From positions 1,431,001-1,495,000 of the forward strand of contig CP110972.1 in NCBI GenBank assembly GCA_028869255.1: DNA of 64,000 nt, read 5' to 3'. A model generated the notes under the pieces. That model did not search any database and was not told the origin of the DNA. It saw nothing but the letters and a program-made list of their open reading frames with translations. Position 1 is the stretch's first letter. Every line of letters starts with the position of its first letter. Shown piece by piece: positions 38,731 to 47,913 of this stretch. Source of the DNA: Pseudomonas poae (lineage in GTDB: Bacteria; Pseudomonadota; Gammaproteobacteria; Pseudomonadales; Pseudomonadaceae). A program made the translations under genes and the position numbers.

Positions 38731-40295
38731 ATGAAGCCCTTGCTGCTGACGCTACTGACTGCCGCGCTGTTGACCGGCGCCAACGGTGCCACCGCCCAGC
38801 CCCTGCGTATTGCCTACGCCGACCCGGTATCGTCGTTGGACCCGCAGTTGAACAACCACGCCGGTGACCGTTCCATCGCACTGCATGTGTGGGAATCCCT
38901 GCTGGATCGTCGCGATGACAAGAACCTGCCGGGCCTGGCCGAAAGCTGGAAGGCGATTGACGCCAACACCTGGGAATTCAAGATTCGCCAGGGCGTGAAA
39001 TGGCAGGACGGCCAGCCCTTCACCGCCGATGACCTGGTGTTTTCCTGGAGCGCGCACGCAATGTGCCCGGCAGTGTTGCGCCGTATTCCAGCAGCCTGCG
39101 CACGGTCGAGTCGGTCAGCGCGCCAGACCCTTACACCCTGCGGGTCAAGACCCTGGTGCCCAACCCGTTGCTGGTGCAGAACATCGACTCGGTCTACATC
39201 GTCAGCCGGCATATCGGCGCCAAATCCAGCACCGAGGACTACAACAGCGGCAAGGCGGTGATTGGCACCGGGCCTTATCGGCTGGTGTCGTATGCCCAAG
39301 GCGACCGCACCCTGTTCGAGCGCAACAAGGACTACTGGGGCAAGCCACCGTTGTGGGACACCGTGGACTATCGCTTTATCGCCAACCCGGCGAGCCGTAC
39401 CGCCGCGTTGCTGGCCGGTGACGTGGATGTGATCGACAAGGTTTCGCCCCAGGACGTGAAAAAGCTGCAAGCTACGCCGAGCGTCAAGGTGTTTGCCTAT
39501 CCGGGCCTGCGCGCGTTGTTGATTCAGCCGAGCTTTCGCTCGGGGCCGAATGAATTCGTGCGTGACAACCAGGGCAAGCCGCTGGCCGAGAACCCGCTGC
39601 GCGATGTGCGGGTGCGTCAGGCGCTGTCGCTGGCAATCAACCGCAAGGCGATTGTCGAGCGCATCTTGCAGAACACCGTGACCGAGGCCAACCAGTGGAT
39701 GCCGGCCAATACCTTTGGCTACAACCCTGAGGTCAAGGACATTCCCAACGACCCGGCCCAGGCGAAAAAACTGCTGGCCGAAGCCGGCTACCCGAACGGT
39801 TTTCAGCTAACCGTGCACGTGCCCGGCGACCGCTACCCACTGGCGCCGGAAACGATGCAAGCGGTGGCGCAGTTCTGGGCGCGCATTGGCATCAAGGTCG
39901 ATCTGCAGGTGGTGCCATGGTCGGTGTACGCCAGCCGCGCCAACAAAAACGAATACGCGGTCACTGTGATCGCCTGGGGCAATGGCACCGGCGAGGCCGG
40001 CTATGGCCTGCTCAATGTGCTGGCCAGTGCCGATTCCAGCAAAGGCGTGGGTTCGTCGAACTGGGGGCGCTACAGCAACCCGCAGGTGGACGCGGACCTG
40101 GAGCTGTCATCGGCCGAGTTCGATGAAGGCAAGCGCGAAGCGATCCTGCGCGATTCGGTCAAGCGCGTGAGCGACGACGTGGGCATCCTGCCGTTGTTCC
40201 ACTACCAGAATATCTGGGCCGCTCGCAAAGGTCTGCGTGTTGATCCTCTGGTAAGTGATCGCACCACCGCGTCGATGGTGACGGAGGAAAAGTAA
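38731..40295 (+). pseudogene. ABC transporter substrate-binding protein (SBP_bac_5), frameshifted
   Basis: Two frames make one peptide-type binding protein of about 521 residues. The first, from ATG 38731, has a signal peptide (ending TAQP) and runs to FTADDLVFSW. The second begins ERARNVPGSVAPYSS and ends at 40295. The junction is at GG 39047-39048; one more G (TGG GAG) restores the frame. It resembles the binding proteins that occur with CMD/AhpD-like and luciferase-like proteins (as I recall, the KPN_01854 family). Without it the importer would be inactive, so a sequencing error is as likely as a real mutation. Confidence 0.8.
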
Positions 40296-41554
40296 TGGCG
40301 CGCCTGGCAATCACCCCTCTGGATGGCCTGCTGGATGAGCCGCGCCATATCGTCGTCGACGGGCTGGCGCCGGGCGCGCAGGTGACCTTGACCACTCGCA
40401 CCCTGCGCGGTGGCAACCGCGCCTGGAGCAGTGCGGCGACGTTCGTTGCCGACGCCCAGGGGCGTGTCGACCTTGAACGTGACGCGCCGGTAGCGGGTGA
40501 TTACAGCGGCGTATCGGGCATGGGCTTGCTGTGGAGCCAGCGAATCGAGCAGGGCCACAGCGCGGCGGTGTTTCCCGACGCCGTGCTGGAGCCGTTGCAC
40601 ACGCGTATCCAGGTACAAGGCAGTGACCCTTCGCAGGTACTGGTGCAACGCCTGGCGGCTGCCGGTGTGACCCGTCGCGAGGTGCGCGAGGATGGCCTGG
40701 TGGGCACCTTGTTCCAGCCAGCGGGCGCGGGACCGCATCCGGCGGTGATGGTGCTCAATGGCTCCGGTGGCGGTATCAATGAAGCGCGCGCCGCGCTGTA
40801 TGCGTCGCGGGGTTACAGTGCGTTGGCGCTGGGGTATTTCAAAGCGCCGGGGCTGTCGGACTATATTTCCAACACCCGGTTGGAATACTTCGAGCAGGGC
40901 CTGGCCTGGATGCGCCGCGAACTGGCGCCGGCCGATGGTTTTATCGCCCTCAGCGGCCAATCCCGAGGGGGTGAGCTGGTGCTGTTGCTCGCCAGCATGT
41001 TTCCTGAGTCGGTAGCGGCGGTGATTGGCTATGTGCCGAGTGCCCTGGTGCATGGCGGGCAGGCCGCCGCCGACCCGGCGGTGGGGCGCGACGGCCCGGC
41101 CTGGTTGTATCGCGGCCAGCCGCTGGTGCACCTGTGGAACAACAACCGTCATGCGTCGTGGGCCGCCCGCGATGCGGGGTTGCGCAATGCGCTGTCGATG
41201 AGCACCGCCCTTGAGGACACGGAGGCGGTGGAGCGGGCGCGCATTGCAGTGGAAAAAATTCGCGGGCCGGTATTGATGCTGACCGCCGGCGACGACGCGG
41301 CGTGGCCGTCCAGCCGTTTCGGGCAGATGGTCCGCGAGCGTCTCCAGCGCTTCAACCACCCATGGCCGGTGGTGCAGCGCGACTTTCCCCTGGCCGGTCA
41401 CAGCATTTTGTTGCCCAACATTCCGAGCACCTACAGCGATGACGGTCAGCCCGAGGCGAATGCCCAGGCCAACCAGCAGTCATGGCTGGCCGTGGTGGAT
41501 TTCCTGCATAACGCGGTGGCCGAGCGCCGCGCATATTTTAAGGAGTTGCAATGA
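40295..41554 (+). CDS. Acyl-CoA thioesterase/bile acid-CoA amino acid N-acyltransferase (BAAT)-like hydrolase
   Basis: A 419-residue protein. An N-terminal Ig-like domain (GLAPGAQVTLTTRT, residues 1-120) matches the BAAT N-terminal family, and a C-terminal alpha/beta-hydrolase has the nucleophile elbow GQSRGGE, Asp in TAGDDAAWPS and His in LAGHSI. Members hydrolyse acyl-CoA thioesters or move acyl groups to amino acids; bacterial ones often act on other esters or amides. The start overlaps the previous stop (TAATG). Inside this operon it may release an acyl group from the imported compound. Confidence 0.82.
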   Translation: MARLAITPLDGLLDEPRHIVVDGLAPGAQVTLTTRTLRGGNRAWSSAATFVADAQGRVDLERDAPVAGDYSGVSGMGLLWSQRIEQGHSAAVFPDAVLEPLHTRIQVQGSDPSQVLVQRLAAAGVTRREVREDGLVGTLFQPAGAGPHPAVMVLNGSGGGINEARAALYASRGYSALALGYFKAPGLSDYISNTRLEYFEQGLAWMRRELAPADGFIALSGQSRGGELVLLLASMFPESVAAVIGYVPSALVHGGQAAADPAVGRDGPAWLYRGQPLVHLWNNNRHASWAARDAGLRNALSMSTALEDTEAVERARIAVEKIRGPVLMLTAGDDAAWPSSRFGQMVRERLQRFNHPWPVVQRDFPLAGHSILLPNIPSTYSDDGQPEANAQANQQSWLAVVDFLHNAVAERRAYFKELQ

Positions 41555-42015
41555 GTCGTTCCGTTTTACCCGACCTGCTGACCCGGCTGTTGCTCAACGA
41601 GCACAGCCCGGTGCACAACCTGCGCCAGGCGCGGGCCAAGGTCACAGATGCTACCGAAGGCAGCTACCAGGCATTGTTTGCTGAAGACCTGCCCGGCAGC
41701 CTGAGCCTTGAAGAACGCCTGTTGGTGGCCGAGTACGCCTGCCAACTGACACCGCAACCGGAGTTGGCGGCGCACTACCTTGAGCGCCTGCAAGCCCTGC
41801 CACCGACCCAGGATTCGCCACGTCTGAAGGCCATCCTCGACTTCACCCGCACCCTGGTGCTGGCGCCTGTGGAAGGTGATCGTGAGGCGTTGGCACCGCT
41901 GCTGGACGCGGGCCTGGAGACGGTGGATGTGGTCACCCTCAGCCAGTTGATCGCCTTTATTTCCTACCAGGTGCGCCTGGCGAGCGGGCTGAAAGCACTG
42001 GAGCAATTGCGATGA
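41551..42015 (+). CDS. CMD (carboxymuconolactone decarboxylase/AhpD-like) domain protein, cysteine-poor
   Basis: A 154-residue helical protein with an AhpD-like fold (LLVAEYACQLTPQPELAAHYLERL) but without the CxxC pair. It matches the CMD protein family found beside the AhpD-like protein of the next gene (as I recall, the Avi_7170 type). Its start overlaps the hydrolase stop, and its own stop overlaps the next gene, so the two are probably made as a pair. Confidence 0.78.
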   Translation: MSRSVLPDLLTRLLLNEHSPVHNLRQARAKVTDATEGSYQALFAEDLPGSLSLEERLLVAEYACQLTPQPELAAHYLERLQALPPTQDSPRLKAILDFTRTLVLAPVEGDREALAPLLDAGLETVDVVTLSQLIAFISYQVRLASGLKALEQLR

Positions 42016-42593
42016 GCGAACCCCTGGACATTCAAGGCTTCACCAATCGCAGCCTGGGCTGGAAAGCCTGGCTGCCGACCCTCGACCTGGCCCAGGCCAA
42101 CCCCGAGCAAGTGGCGGTGCTGGAAGAAAGCCATCCCCAGGCCAAGGTCTCGGAATACTACCTGACGCTGATCCACCAACCCGCAGTGCTGCGCCAGCGC
42201 TCCCTGGCGTTCAACGCGATCATGTATGCGCCGGGCGGGCTGTCGCGGGCCGAGCGTGAGTTGGCGAGTGCGGTGGTGTCGCGCATCAACCAATGCGTGT
42301 ACTGCGCCTCGGTGCATGCCCAGCGTTTCGAACAATTGGCCAAGCGCAACGATGTGATTGCCCAGGTGTTCGCCGACCCGCACAGCGCGGGGACCACACC
42401 ACGTGAAAAAGCCATCGTGCAGTTCGCCATCGACCTGACGCTCAGCCCTGGCGAGATCGACGCCGCCACGTTGCTGGGTCTGCGCGAGCAAGGTCTGGAT
42501 GACGGTGAGATCCTTGACCTGATCCACGCCATCGCGATCTTCGCCTGGGCCAATCGCTTGATGCTGAACCTGGGGGAGCCGGTGTGGCCGTGA
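42012..42593 (+). CDS. Alkylhydroperoxidase (AhpD)-like peroxidase-related protein
   Basis: A 193-residue AhpD-family protein with a redox motif Cys95-x2-Cys98-x3-His102 (QCVYCASVH). AhpD-type proteins reduce peroxides or other thiol-linked substrates through the Cys pair. It is the last gene of the TonB/ABC/monooxygenase unit and could remove peroxides made by the flavin monooxygenase. It belongs to the type found with the CMD protein of the previous gene (as I recall, Avi_7169). Confidence 0.85.
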   Translation: MSEPLDIQGFTNRSLGWKAWLPTLDLAQANPEQVAVLEESHPQAKVSEYYLTLIHQPAVLRQRSLAFNAIMYAPGGLSRAERELASAVVSRINQCVYCASVHAQRFEQLAKRNDVIAQVFADPHSAGTTPREKAIVQFAIDLTLSPGEIDAATLLGLREQGLDDGEILDLIHAIAIFAWANRLMLNLGEPVWP

Positions 42594-42607
42594 GCTAGGC
42601 GTGGGCA

Positions 42608-42932
42608 TCAGCCGGCCAGGCTGAGCCGCACCGGCACCGATTTGGCCGCCGGCACCTTGCTGCGTTCAGCGTGGTGCCAGAGCGGCACCAAAGGGTTGCA
42701 CTCGGGGTAATCGGGGATGTCGTAGGCGACGATTTCCAGCGGTCCGACCTGACGCTTGACCTGCGGCTCGACCGCCGTGGTCAGCATCACGCCCTGGCCG
42801 TTCTCGAAACCCAGGCGAGCGATGTCATTGCGGTGCATGAAGATCACCTCGCGGGTGCCGCTGATACCGCGAAAACGGTCGTCATACCCATAGATGGTGG
42901 TGTTGAATTGGTCGTTGCTGCGCAGCGTCAAT
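42608..42932 (-). pseudogene. C-terminal remnant of FdhF/YdeP-family molybdopterin oxidoreductase
   Basis: The last about 107 codons of a formate-dehydrogenase-like molybdopterin oxidoreductase remain: LRSNDQFNTTIYGYDDRFRG, RNDIARLGFENGQ and YPECNPLVPLWHHAERSK are typical of the C-terminal cofactor-binding domain. The N-terminal 600 or more residues are absent: homology ends at 42932, exactly where the REP array begins. The IVAYDIPDYPE segment also seems to lack several residues that family members have there. The remnant reads in frame into the repeat as an ORF to 43024, but this is probably not a gene. Confidence 0.75.
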
Positions 42933-43335
42933 GTGGCGAGCAAGCTTGCTTGCGTTGGAGTGCGTAGCGCTCCCAGGATTGTGGGGCCGCTGCGCAGCCC
43001 AACGGGAGCAAGCTCCCTCGCCACAAGCGCTGGCGTTTTACAGGATGTTCAGCGGATAACTGACGACCCCCGCCACCCAATGTGGCGAGCAAGCTTGCTT
43101 GCGTTGGAGTGCGTAGCGCTCCCAGGATTGTGGGGCCGCTGCGCAGCCCAACGGGAGCAAGCTCCCTCGCCACAAGCGCTGGCGTTTTACAGGATGTTCA
43201 GCGGATAACTGACGAGCCCCGCCACCCAATGTGGCGAGCAAGCTTGCTTGCGTTGGAGTGCGTAGCGCTCCCAGGATTGTGGGGCCGCTGCGCAGCCCAA
43301 CGGGAGCAAGCTCCCTCGCCACAAGCGCTGGTGTT
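42933..43335 (-). repeat. Tandem REP array (149-bp unit) carrying oprD 3'-end fragments
   Basis: Three REP units of 92 bp begin at 42933, 43082 and 43231, spaced exactly 149 bp. Each is a nested palindrome that starts GTGGCGAGCAAGCTTGC and ends GCTCCCTCGCCAC. After the first two comes a 57-base spacer that encodes VVSYPLNIL and a stop on the minus strand, which resembles the end of the adjacent OprD gene (VIVSYPLSIL). The third is followed by the real end of oprD. No gene lies inside. Confidence 0.9.
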
Positions 43336-44667
43336 TTACAGGATGCTCAACGGATAACTCACGATCACCCGGTGCTCGTCACTGTCGCGCTGGGTGGTCA
43401 CTTCGGTGCGCAGCGAGGCATGGCGCAAGGCGATGCTGAGGTTTTTCAGCGGACCCTGCTGGATCACGTAGCTCACCGTCAGGTTGCGTTCCCACTCGCT
43501 TTTATCGCCCGTCGGCGTGCGGATATTCGAGCCGCTTTCGTACATGCCCATAAAGCTCAGGCCGGGTACGCCGACCGACGCGAAGTCATAGCCGTACCGC
43601 ACCTGCCAGGTGGTTTCGCCGGCGCGCTGGAATTTGCCGATCATCGACTCGGTCATGAAATACGCGGTGGAACCGTCGCCCTGGTTCAACCACACCGCAT
43701 CGCTGTCGCCGCTGACTTGCTGCAGCCCGGCGGCAATCGTGTGGCCGTTGACCAGGTAGGTGAACAGGGCGCTGTTGAGGCGGCTGTCCACCTTGCCCTT
43801 GGTGACGCCGTCGCCGTAGTAGCCGAAGGTGTAGAACGCCGGGTCGTTGCCGTTGGCGCCGTCAGAGCGGTTGTCAAAGTGGCGCAGGTCGGTGCGCAGG
43901 GTGCCGGGGCCGATCTGCCAGTCGTATTTGAGGCCCAGGAAGTTCTGTTTGTAGAAGTCCTGCAGGTTGCCGTAGTAGTACTGCAAGGTCAGATCTTTGG
44001 TGGGTTTGTAGTCGACGCCGCCGTAGTAGAACTTGTTGACGAACTCACCGGTACGCGCGTTGTTGGCGCCGGGGATCGACATGCCCATCTGGTCACTCGA
44101 GCCACGGCCCTTCACGTGTTCCAGTTGGCCAAGGGTGAAGGTGAAGTGGTCCAGGTCCCGCGACTGCACCTGGCCGCCATTGAAGGTCTGTTGCAGCATG
44201 CGGTCGGTGGACATCACCACCGGCAGCATCGGCACCAGGGTGCCGTACTTCAATTCGGTCTTGGCGAAGCGCGCCTTGGCGGTCAGGCCCAGGCTGCCGA
44301 ACTGGTCCACCGCACGGCCATCGTGGTCGGTGGGGAACACGTTACCGTTGAACGCGGTGCTTTGCGGGTTGTAGTGACGGCCCTTTCCGGAGTCCAGGCG
44401 CACCCCGAACATGCCAATGGCATCCACGCCGAAGCCCACGGTGCCCTGGGTGTAGCCTGACTCGAAGTTGGCGATAAACCCCTGGCCCCATTCCTGGGTG
44501 TAGTTGGGGTCGGCCGCGCCGCTGCGGTTGTCGGCGTTACTGAAGAAGTTGCGGGCCAGCACGTTGAGTTTGCTGTCTTCCACCAGCCCTGCGGCATAGC
44601 CCTGCTGGGCGATGAGCAAGCCACAAAGGCCGGCCAGTACTATCGGTGCGCGATTGAAAAGCTCCAT
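43336..44667 (-). CDS. OprD-family outer-membrane porin
   Basis: A 443-residue porin. The signal peptide ends near residue 26 (QQGYA-AGLVEDS). The mature part has OprD family features: DSKLNVLARNFF, GSLGLTAKARF, YYYGNLQDFYKQNFLGL and TTWQVRYGYDFA. OprD porins admit basic amino acids, dipeptides or small organic acids. ATG 44667 has GGGGA 8 bases upstream. The chain ends SYPLSIL; two diverged copies of this end are in the array just downstream. Confidence 0.92.
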   Translation of the reverse strand: MELFNRAPIVLAGLCGLLIAQQGYAAGLVEDSKLNVLARNFFSNADNRSGAADPNYTQEWGQGFIANFESGYTQGTVGFGVDAIGMFGVRLDSGKGRHYNPQSTAFNGNVFPTDHDGRAVDQFGSLGLTAKARFAKTELKYGTLVPMLPVVMSTDRMLQQTFNGGQVQSRDLDHFTFTLGQLEHVKGRGSSDQMGMSIPGANNARTGEFVNKFYYGGVDYKPTKDLTLQYYYGNLQDFYKQNFLGLKYDWQIGPGTLRTDLRHFDNRSDGANGNDPAFYTFGYYGDGVTKGKVDSRLNSALFTYLVNGHTIAAGLQQVSGDSDAVWLNQGDGSTAYFMTESMIGKFQRAGETTWQVRYGYDFASVGVPGLSFMGMYESGSNIRTPTGDKSEWERNLTVSYVIQQGPLKNLSIALRHASLRTEVTTQRDSDEHRVIVSYPLSIL

Positions 44668-44730
44668 CGGAGTGATCCCCATGTGTGATTAGTGTTTTTG
44701 AGGGCAGTCAAAAGCGGCAGTAAAAGTTTT

Positions 44731-46272
44731 CTATTTTTTCTCGGGAGCAGGAGCAACGGTGGCCGGCACGACCTGCAGTCGCACCGGCGGCAAGCGGTAT
44801 AGAATCATCAGCGCCACGACGCCGATGCCGGCGCACAGCAACAGGCCAACACCCACCGACTGGGCCAGCGCATCGCGGGCCAGGTCGAGCCAGGGCGAGG
44901 CTTCGAGGGAGGGGTGCAACAGCGCTTGCGGGTCGGCATACAAGGCAATGCCCTCGGCGTGATTCGCGGCAAGCAACACCCGCTGCAGGTTCGCGCTGTA
45001 CAACAGGTTGACCAGCACCCCCATGCCCGCTGTGCCAAGTAACCCACCGACCAGTCGCAGCGATTGCGTCAGCGCTGTGGCGATCCCCAGGAACTGCCGG
45101 TCGGCCAGGGTCTGGGTGAAGACCGTGAGGTTCAGCAGGATAAAGCCCAGCCCCAGGCCGGCCAGCAGGATCAAGCCGAGCAACAGGTTGAACGACGCTC
45201 CACGCCCGACCACCGCCAGGCCCAGGCATGCCAGCAGCAGCGCGACAAACCCCGCCAGCGGCAAGCGGTTGGGGTTGCGCAGCCGGGTCACGATACGGCT
45301 GTTGACGATGGCGCCCAGGGTGATGCTCAGCGCCAGTGGCGTGATCAACAGGCCGGCGTCCTGGGGTGAGTAGCCGTAGGCGCCCTGCAGCAACAGCGGC
45401 AAGTAGAACAACAGCGAAAACATGATCGCGCCGGCCGCCACCGAGAGGATGAACAACAGGCGCAGGCTCGGCAGGCGGAACAACGCCGCAGGCAACAGCG
45501 CGTGGGGGCAGCGCCGCTCCCAATGCCACAGCGCGACCATCGCGGCGATGCAGCCCAGGCCCAGCGCCGCACTGAGTGCCAGGCTCGAATGCCCCAGCCA
45601 TTCCACAAACAATTGCAGGCTGCCAAGGGCCAGGGTGATCAACAACGCGCCGGGCCAATCCAGGCGAATGCCGCTGCGCACTGTCGGCCGATACCAGGGC
45701 AGAAAACGCCAGGCGATCAGTAACGCCAGGCAGCCCAAAGGCAGGTTGAGGTAAAACACCGAGCGCCAGCCGAAGGCCCCGGTCAGGTAACCGCCCAAGC
45801 CCGGCCCAATCGCATTGACCACACTGAACAGCGCACTCAGCAGCATCTGCCAGCGCAGGCGTTGACGGGTATCAGGGAACAGTTCGGGGATGCAGGCGAA
45901 GGCGGTGCCGATCAGCATGCCGCCGCCCACCCCCTGCAAGGCGCGGCCGATCACCAGCACCAGCATGTCATTGGCCACGGCGCAGGCCAGGGACGCCAGG
46001 GTAAAAATCAGCGTGGCAGCCAGCACAAAAGGCTTGCGCCCGTAGTAATCGCCCAGCCGCCCGAAAATCGGGATGGTGACGATGGACGCCAGCAGATACC
46101 CGGTGGCCACCCACGCATAGAGTTCAAAGCCATCCAGCTCGGCGACGATGCTCGGCAAGGCGTTGCCGATCACCGTCTGGTCGAGTGCCGAGAGCATCAG
46201 CACCAAGGAGATGCCGAGCATCGCCAGCAGGGCTTGCTTGAAACTCAGGGGAGGGTGGGCCGCCACGGTCAT
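44731..46272 (-). CDS. MFS transporter, DHA2 (EmrB/QacA-like) drug exporter
   Basis: A 513-residue major facilitator with about 14 hydrophobic helices. The first loop has FGRLGDYYGRKP (the MFS motif A), and the first helix has MLSALDQTVIGNALP as in EmrB/QacA-type exporters. It lies 9 bases after the aminotransferase stop and so is probably co-transcribed with it from a Nac-box promoter. Linkage to nitrogen control suggests that it may move an amino-acid-like compound rather than a drug. Confidence 0.9.
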   Translation of the reverse strand: MTVAAHPPLSFKQALLAMLGISLVLMLSALDQTVIGNALPSIVAELDGFELYAWVATGYLLASIVTIPIFGRLGDYYGRKPFVLAATLIFTLASLACAVANDMLVLVIGRALQGVGGGMLIGTAFACIPELFPDTRQRLRWQMLLSALFSVVNAIGPGLGGYLTGAFGWRSVFYLNLPLGCLALLIAWRFLPWYRPTVRSGIRLDWPGALLITLALGSLQLFVEWLGHSSLALSAALGLGCIAAMVALWHWERRCPHALLPAALFRLPSLRLLFILSVAAGAIMFSLLFYLPLLLQGAYGYSPQDAGLLITPLALSITLGAIVNSRIVTRLRNPNRLPLAGFVALLLACLGLAVVGRGASFNLLLGLILLAGLGLGFILLNLTVFTQTLADRQFLGIATALTQSLRLVGGLLGTAGMGVLVNLLYSANLQRVLLAANHAEGIALYADPQALLHPSLEASPWLDLARDALAQSVGVGLLLCAGIGVVALMILYRLPPVRLQVVPATVAPAPEKK

Positions 46273-46281
46273 GTTCGGTCC

Positions 46282-47490
46282 TCAACGCAACGCGGCGACG
46301 GCGGCTTTGATGCGTTCGCAGCCCTGGTCAAGGGTGCTGATCGCGGTGGCGATCGACATGCGGAAAAACGGCGCCAGGCCATAGGCGGTGCCCGCGACCA
46401 CTGCCACGCCCTGGCTTTCCAGCAGGTACATCACCACATCGCTGTCGGTGTGCAGCACCTTGCCGTCGGCCGTGGTTTTGCCCAGCAGGCCGGCGCAATT
46501 CACATACAGGTAGAACGCGCCGTCGGGCTTGCGGCAGCTCAGGCCGGGAATCGCGTTGAGCAGGTCCAGGCAGCGATCACGGCGTTGCTGGTAAACCTCG
46601 ACGCTCTGTTTGACGAAGCTTTGGTCGCCGGTGAGCGCTTGCAGCGCAGCCGCCTGGCTCACCGAACAGGCGTTGCTGGTGGACTGCGATTGCAGGGTCG
46701 CCATGGCGCCAATCAGGTCGTTGGGGCCGGCGGCGTAACCGATGCGCCAGCCGGTCATGGCGTAGGTCTTGGACACACCATTGACCACCAGCGTGCGCTC
46801 GCCCAAGGCCGGTTCGATGGCCAGGATATGCGGGTTATCCAGGCCGTCGAAGCGGATGTGCTCGTAGATGTCATCGGTCATCAGCAGCACATGCGGGTAG
46901 TCCAGCAGCACATCGGCCAGGGCGCGTAATTCGTGGTGGCTATAGCTGGCGCCAGTCGGGTTGCTGGGCGAGTTGAGCAACAGCCAGCGGGTGCGTGGGG
47001 TGATGGCTGCGCGCAGTTGCTCCGGGGTCAGCTTGAAGCCGTTGTGTTCCGGGCAGGCGAGGGTTACGGGCTCGCCTTCGCAGGCCAGCACCATATCCGG
47101 GTAGGACACCCAGTACGGGGCCGGGATCAGCACCTCATCACCTGCACCGAGGGTGGCGGCGAACGCGTTGAAGATCGCGCTCTTGGCGCCGCTGGTCACC
47201 AGGATTTGCTGGGCGGTGTAGCTCAGGCCGTTTTCGCGGGCCAGTTTGTCGACGATGGCCTGGCGCAGTTCTGGAGTGCCGGCGTTCTGGGTGTAGCGGG
47301 TTTCGCCGCGTTCGATGGCGGCGCTGGCGGCCTGGCGGATGTTGGCAGGTGTGTCGAAGTCGGGTTCGCCCACCACCAGGTTGATGATGGACTGGCCCTG
47401 GCGACGCAGCTCGTTGGCGCGGTCGGACGCGGCGCTGCTGGGCGATGGTTTGATGCGTTGCACACGGGCGGCGATGCGGGAGGCAGTCAC
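46282..47490 (-). CDS. Class I aminotransferase (aspartate aminotransferase-like)
   Basis: A 402-residue PLP enzyme of fold type I: VVGEPDFDTP at the N-terminus, TSGAKSAIFNAF binding cofactor phosphate, NSPSNPTGASYS, the Schiff-base Lys in NGVSKTYAMTGWRIGY, and the substrate-binding Arg near FFRMSIATA. It resembles aspartate aminotransferase of subgroup 1-gamma; substrates may include other amino acids. A promoter with an ATA-N9-TAT box at 47575-47589 lies upstream, so it is probably controlled by the Nac-like regulator encoded at 48130. Confidence 0.88.
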   Translation of the reverse strand: MTASRIAARVQRIKPSPSSAASDRANELRRQGQSIINLVVGEPDFDTPANIRQAASAAIERGETRYTQNAGTPELRQAIVDKLARENGLSYTAQQILVTSGAKSAIFNAFAATLGAGDEVLIPAPYWVSYPDMVLACEGEPVTLACPEHNGFKLTPEQLRAAITPRTRWLLLNSPSNPTGASYSHHELRALADVLLDYPHVLLMTDDIYEHIRFDGLDNPHILAIEPALGERTLVVNGVSKTYAMTGWRIGYAAGPNDLIGAMATLQSQSTSNACSVSQAAALQALTGDQSFVKQSVEVYQQRRDRCLDLLNAIPGLSCRKPDGAFYLYVNCAGLLGKTTADGKVLHTDSDVVMYLLESQGVAVVAGTAYGLAPFFRMSIATAISTLDQGCERIKAAVAALR

Positions 47491-47574
47491 GGGCGTTCCT
47501 CGTTGGTGGTGTGGACGGGGTTCACAGTACGAGCGGTGGGGGAGGGCGCCATAAGATGAGTTTGTTCTGGTTTG

Positions 47575-47589
47575 ATAGGCAGTGCTTAT
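47575..47589 (-). promoter_or_regulatory. Predicted Nac box of aminotransferase/MFS operon
   Basis: On the minus strand ATA-AGCACTGCC-TAT fits the Nac rule ATA-N9-TAT. TCTT begins 19 bases after the box, just as at the two promoters at 49042 and 53726. A -10-like TACTGT at 47529-47524 would put the transcription start near 47517 and the box centre near -65. Confidence 0.6.
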
Positions 47590-47803
47590 GGCTGGGTGTG
47601 CACTGAATGGGTGCGTCTAGCCCAGGGTGCGCCGCGTGGGTGCTTGGCAGGGGGATTTTGGGCTAGCCATAGCGAAGGCTTATGGCTGGTTGTGGGGGTG
47701 GCCTGGGTTTTGCAAAACAGCACAGGTCGGTGTGGGGCCTGGCTTGCCTGTGAAGGCAGCCTTTTCGCCGACGATTAGTTGACTGATTTCACGCGATCCA
47801 AAT

Positions 47804-47903
47804 GTGGGAGCGGGCTTGCTCGCGAAGGCGGCCTGACAGTCGGTCGAGTTTTACCCGGTGTAATCCGGTTCAAGTGTGGGAGCTGGCTTGCCTGCGATGG
47901 CGG
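47804..47903 (+). repeat. Two REP cores in direct orientation
   Basis: GTGGGAGCGGGCTTGCTCG at 47804-47831 and GTGGGAGCTGGCTTGCCTG at 47876-47903 lie in the gene-free stretch 47590-48129. The pair resembles the one at 25319-25418 in spacing and in its position before a half copy of the compound repeat. Confidence 0.8.
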
Positions 47904-47913
47904 TGTGGTGGTG

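Noticed and set aside
42933..43322. Overlapping small ORFs on both strands in the 149-bp array
   Set aside because: They repeat with the unit and end in the copied oprD end. They are by-products of the repeat.
43231..44460. 409-codon plus-strand ORF opposite oprD
   Set aside because: The minus strand encodes a full OprD porin; the plus frame begins in the REP array and has no recognisable domain.
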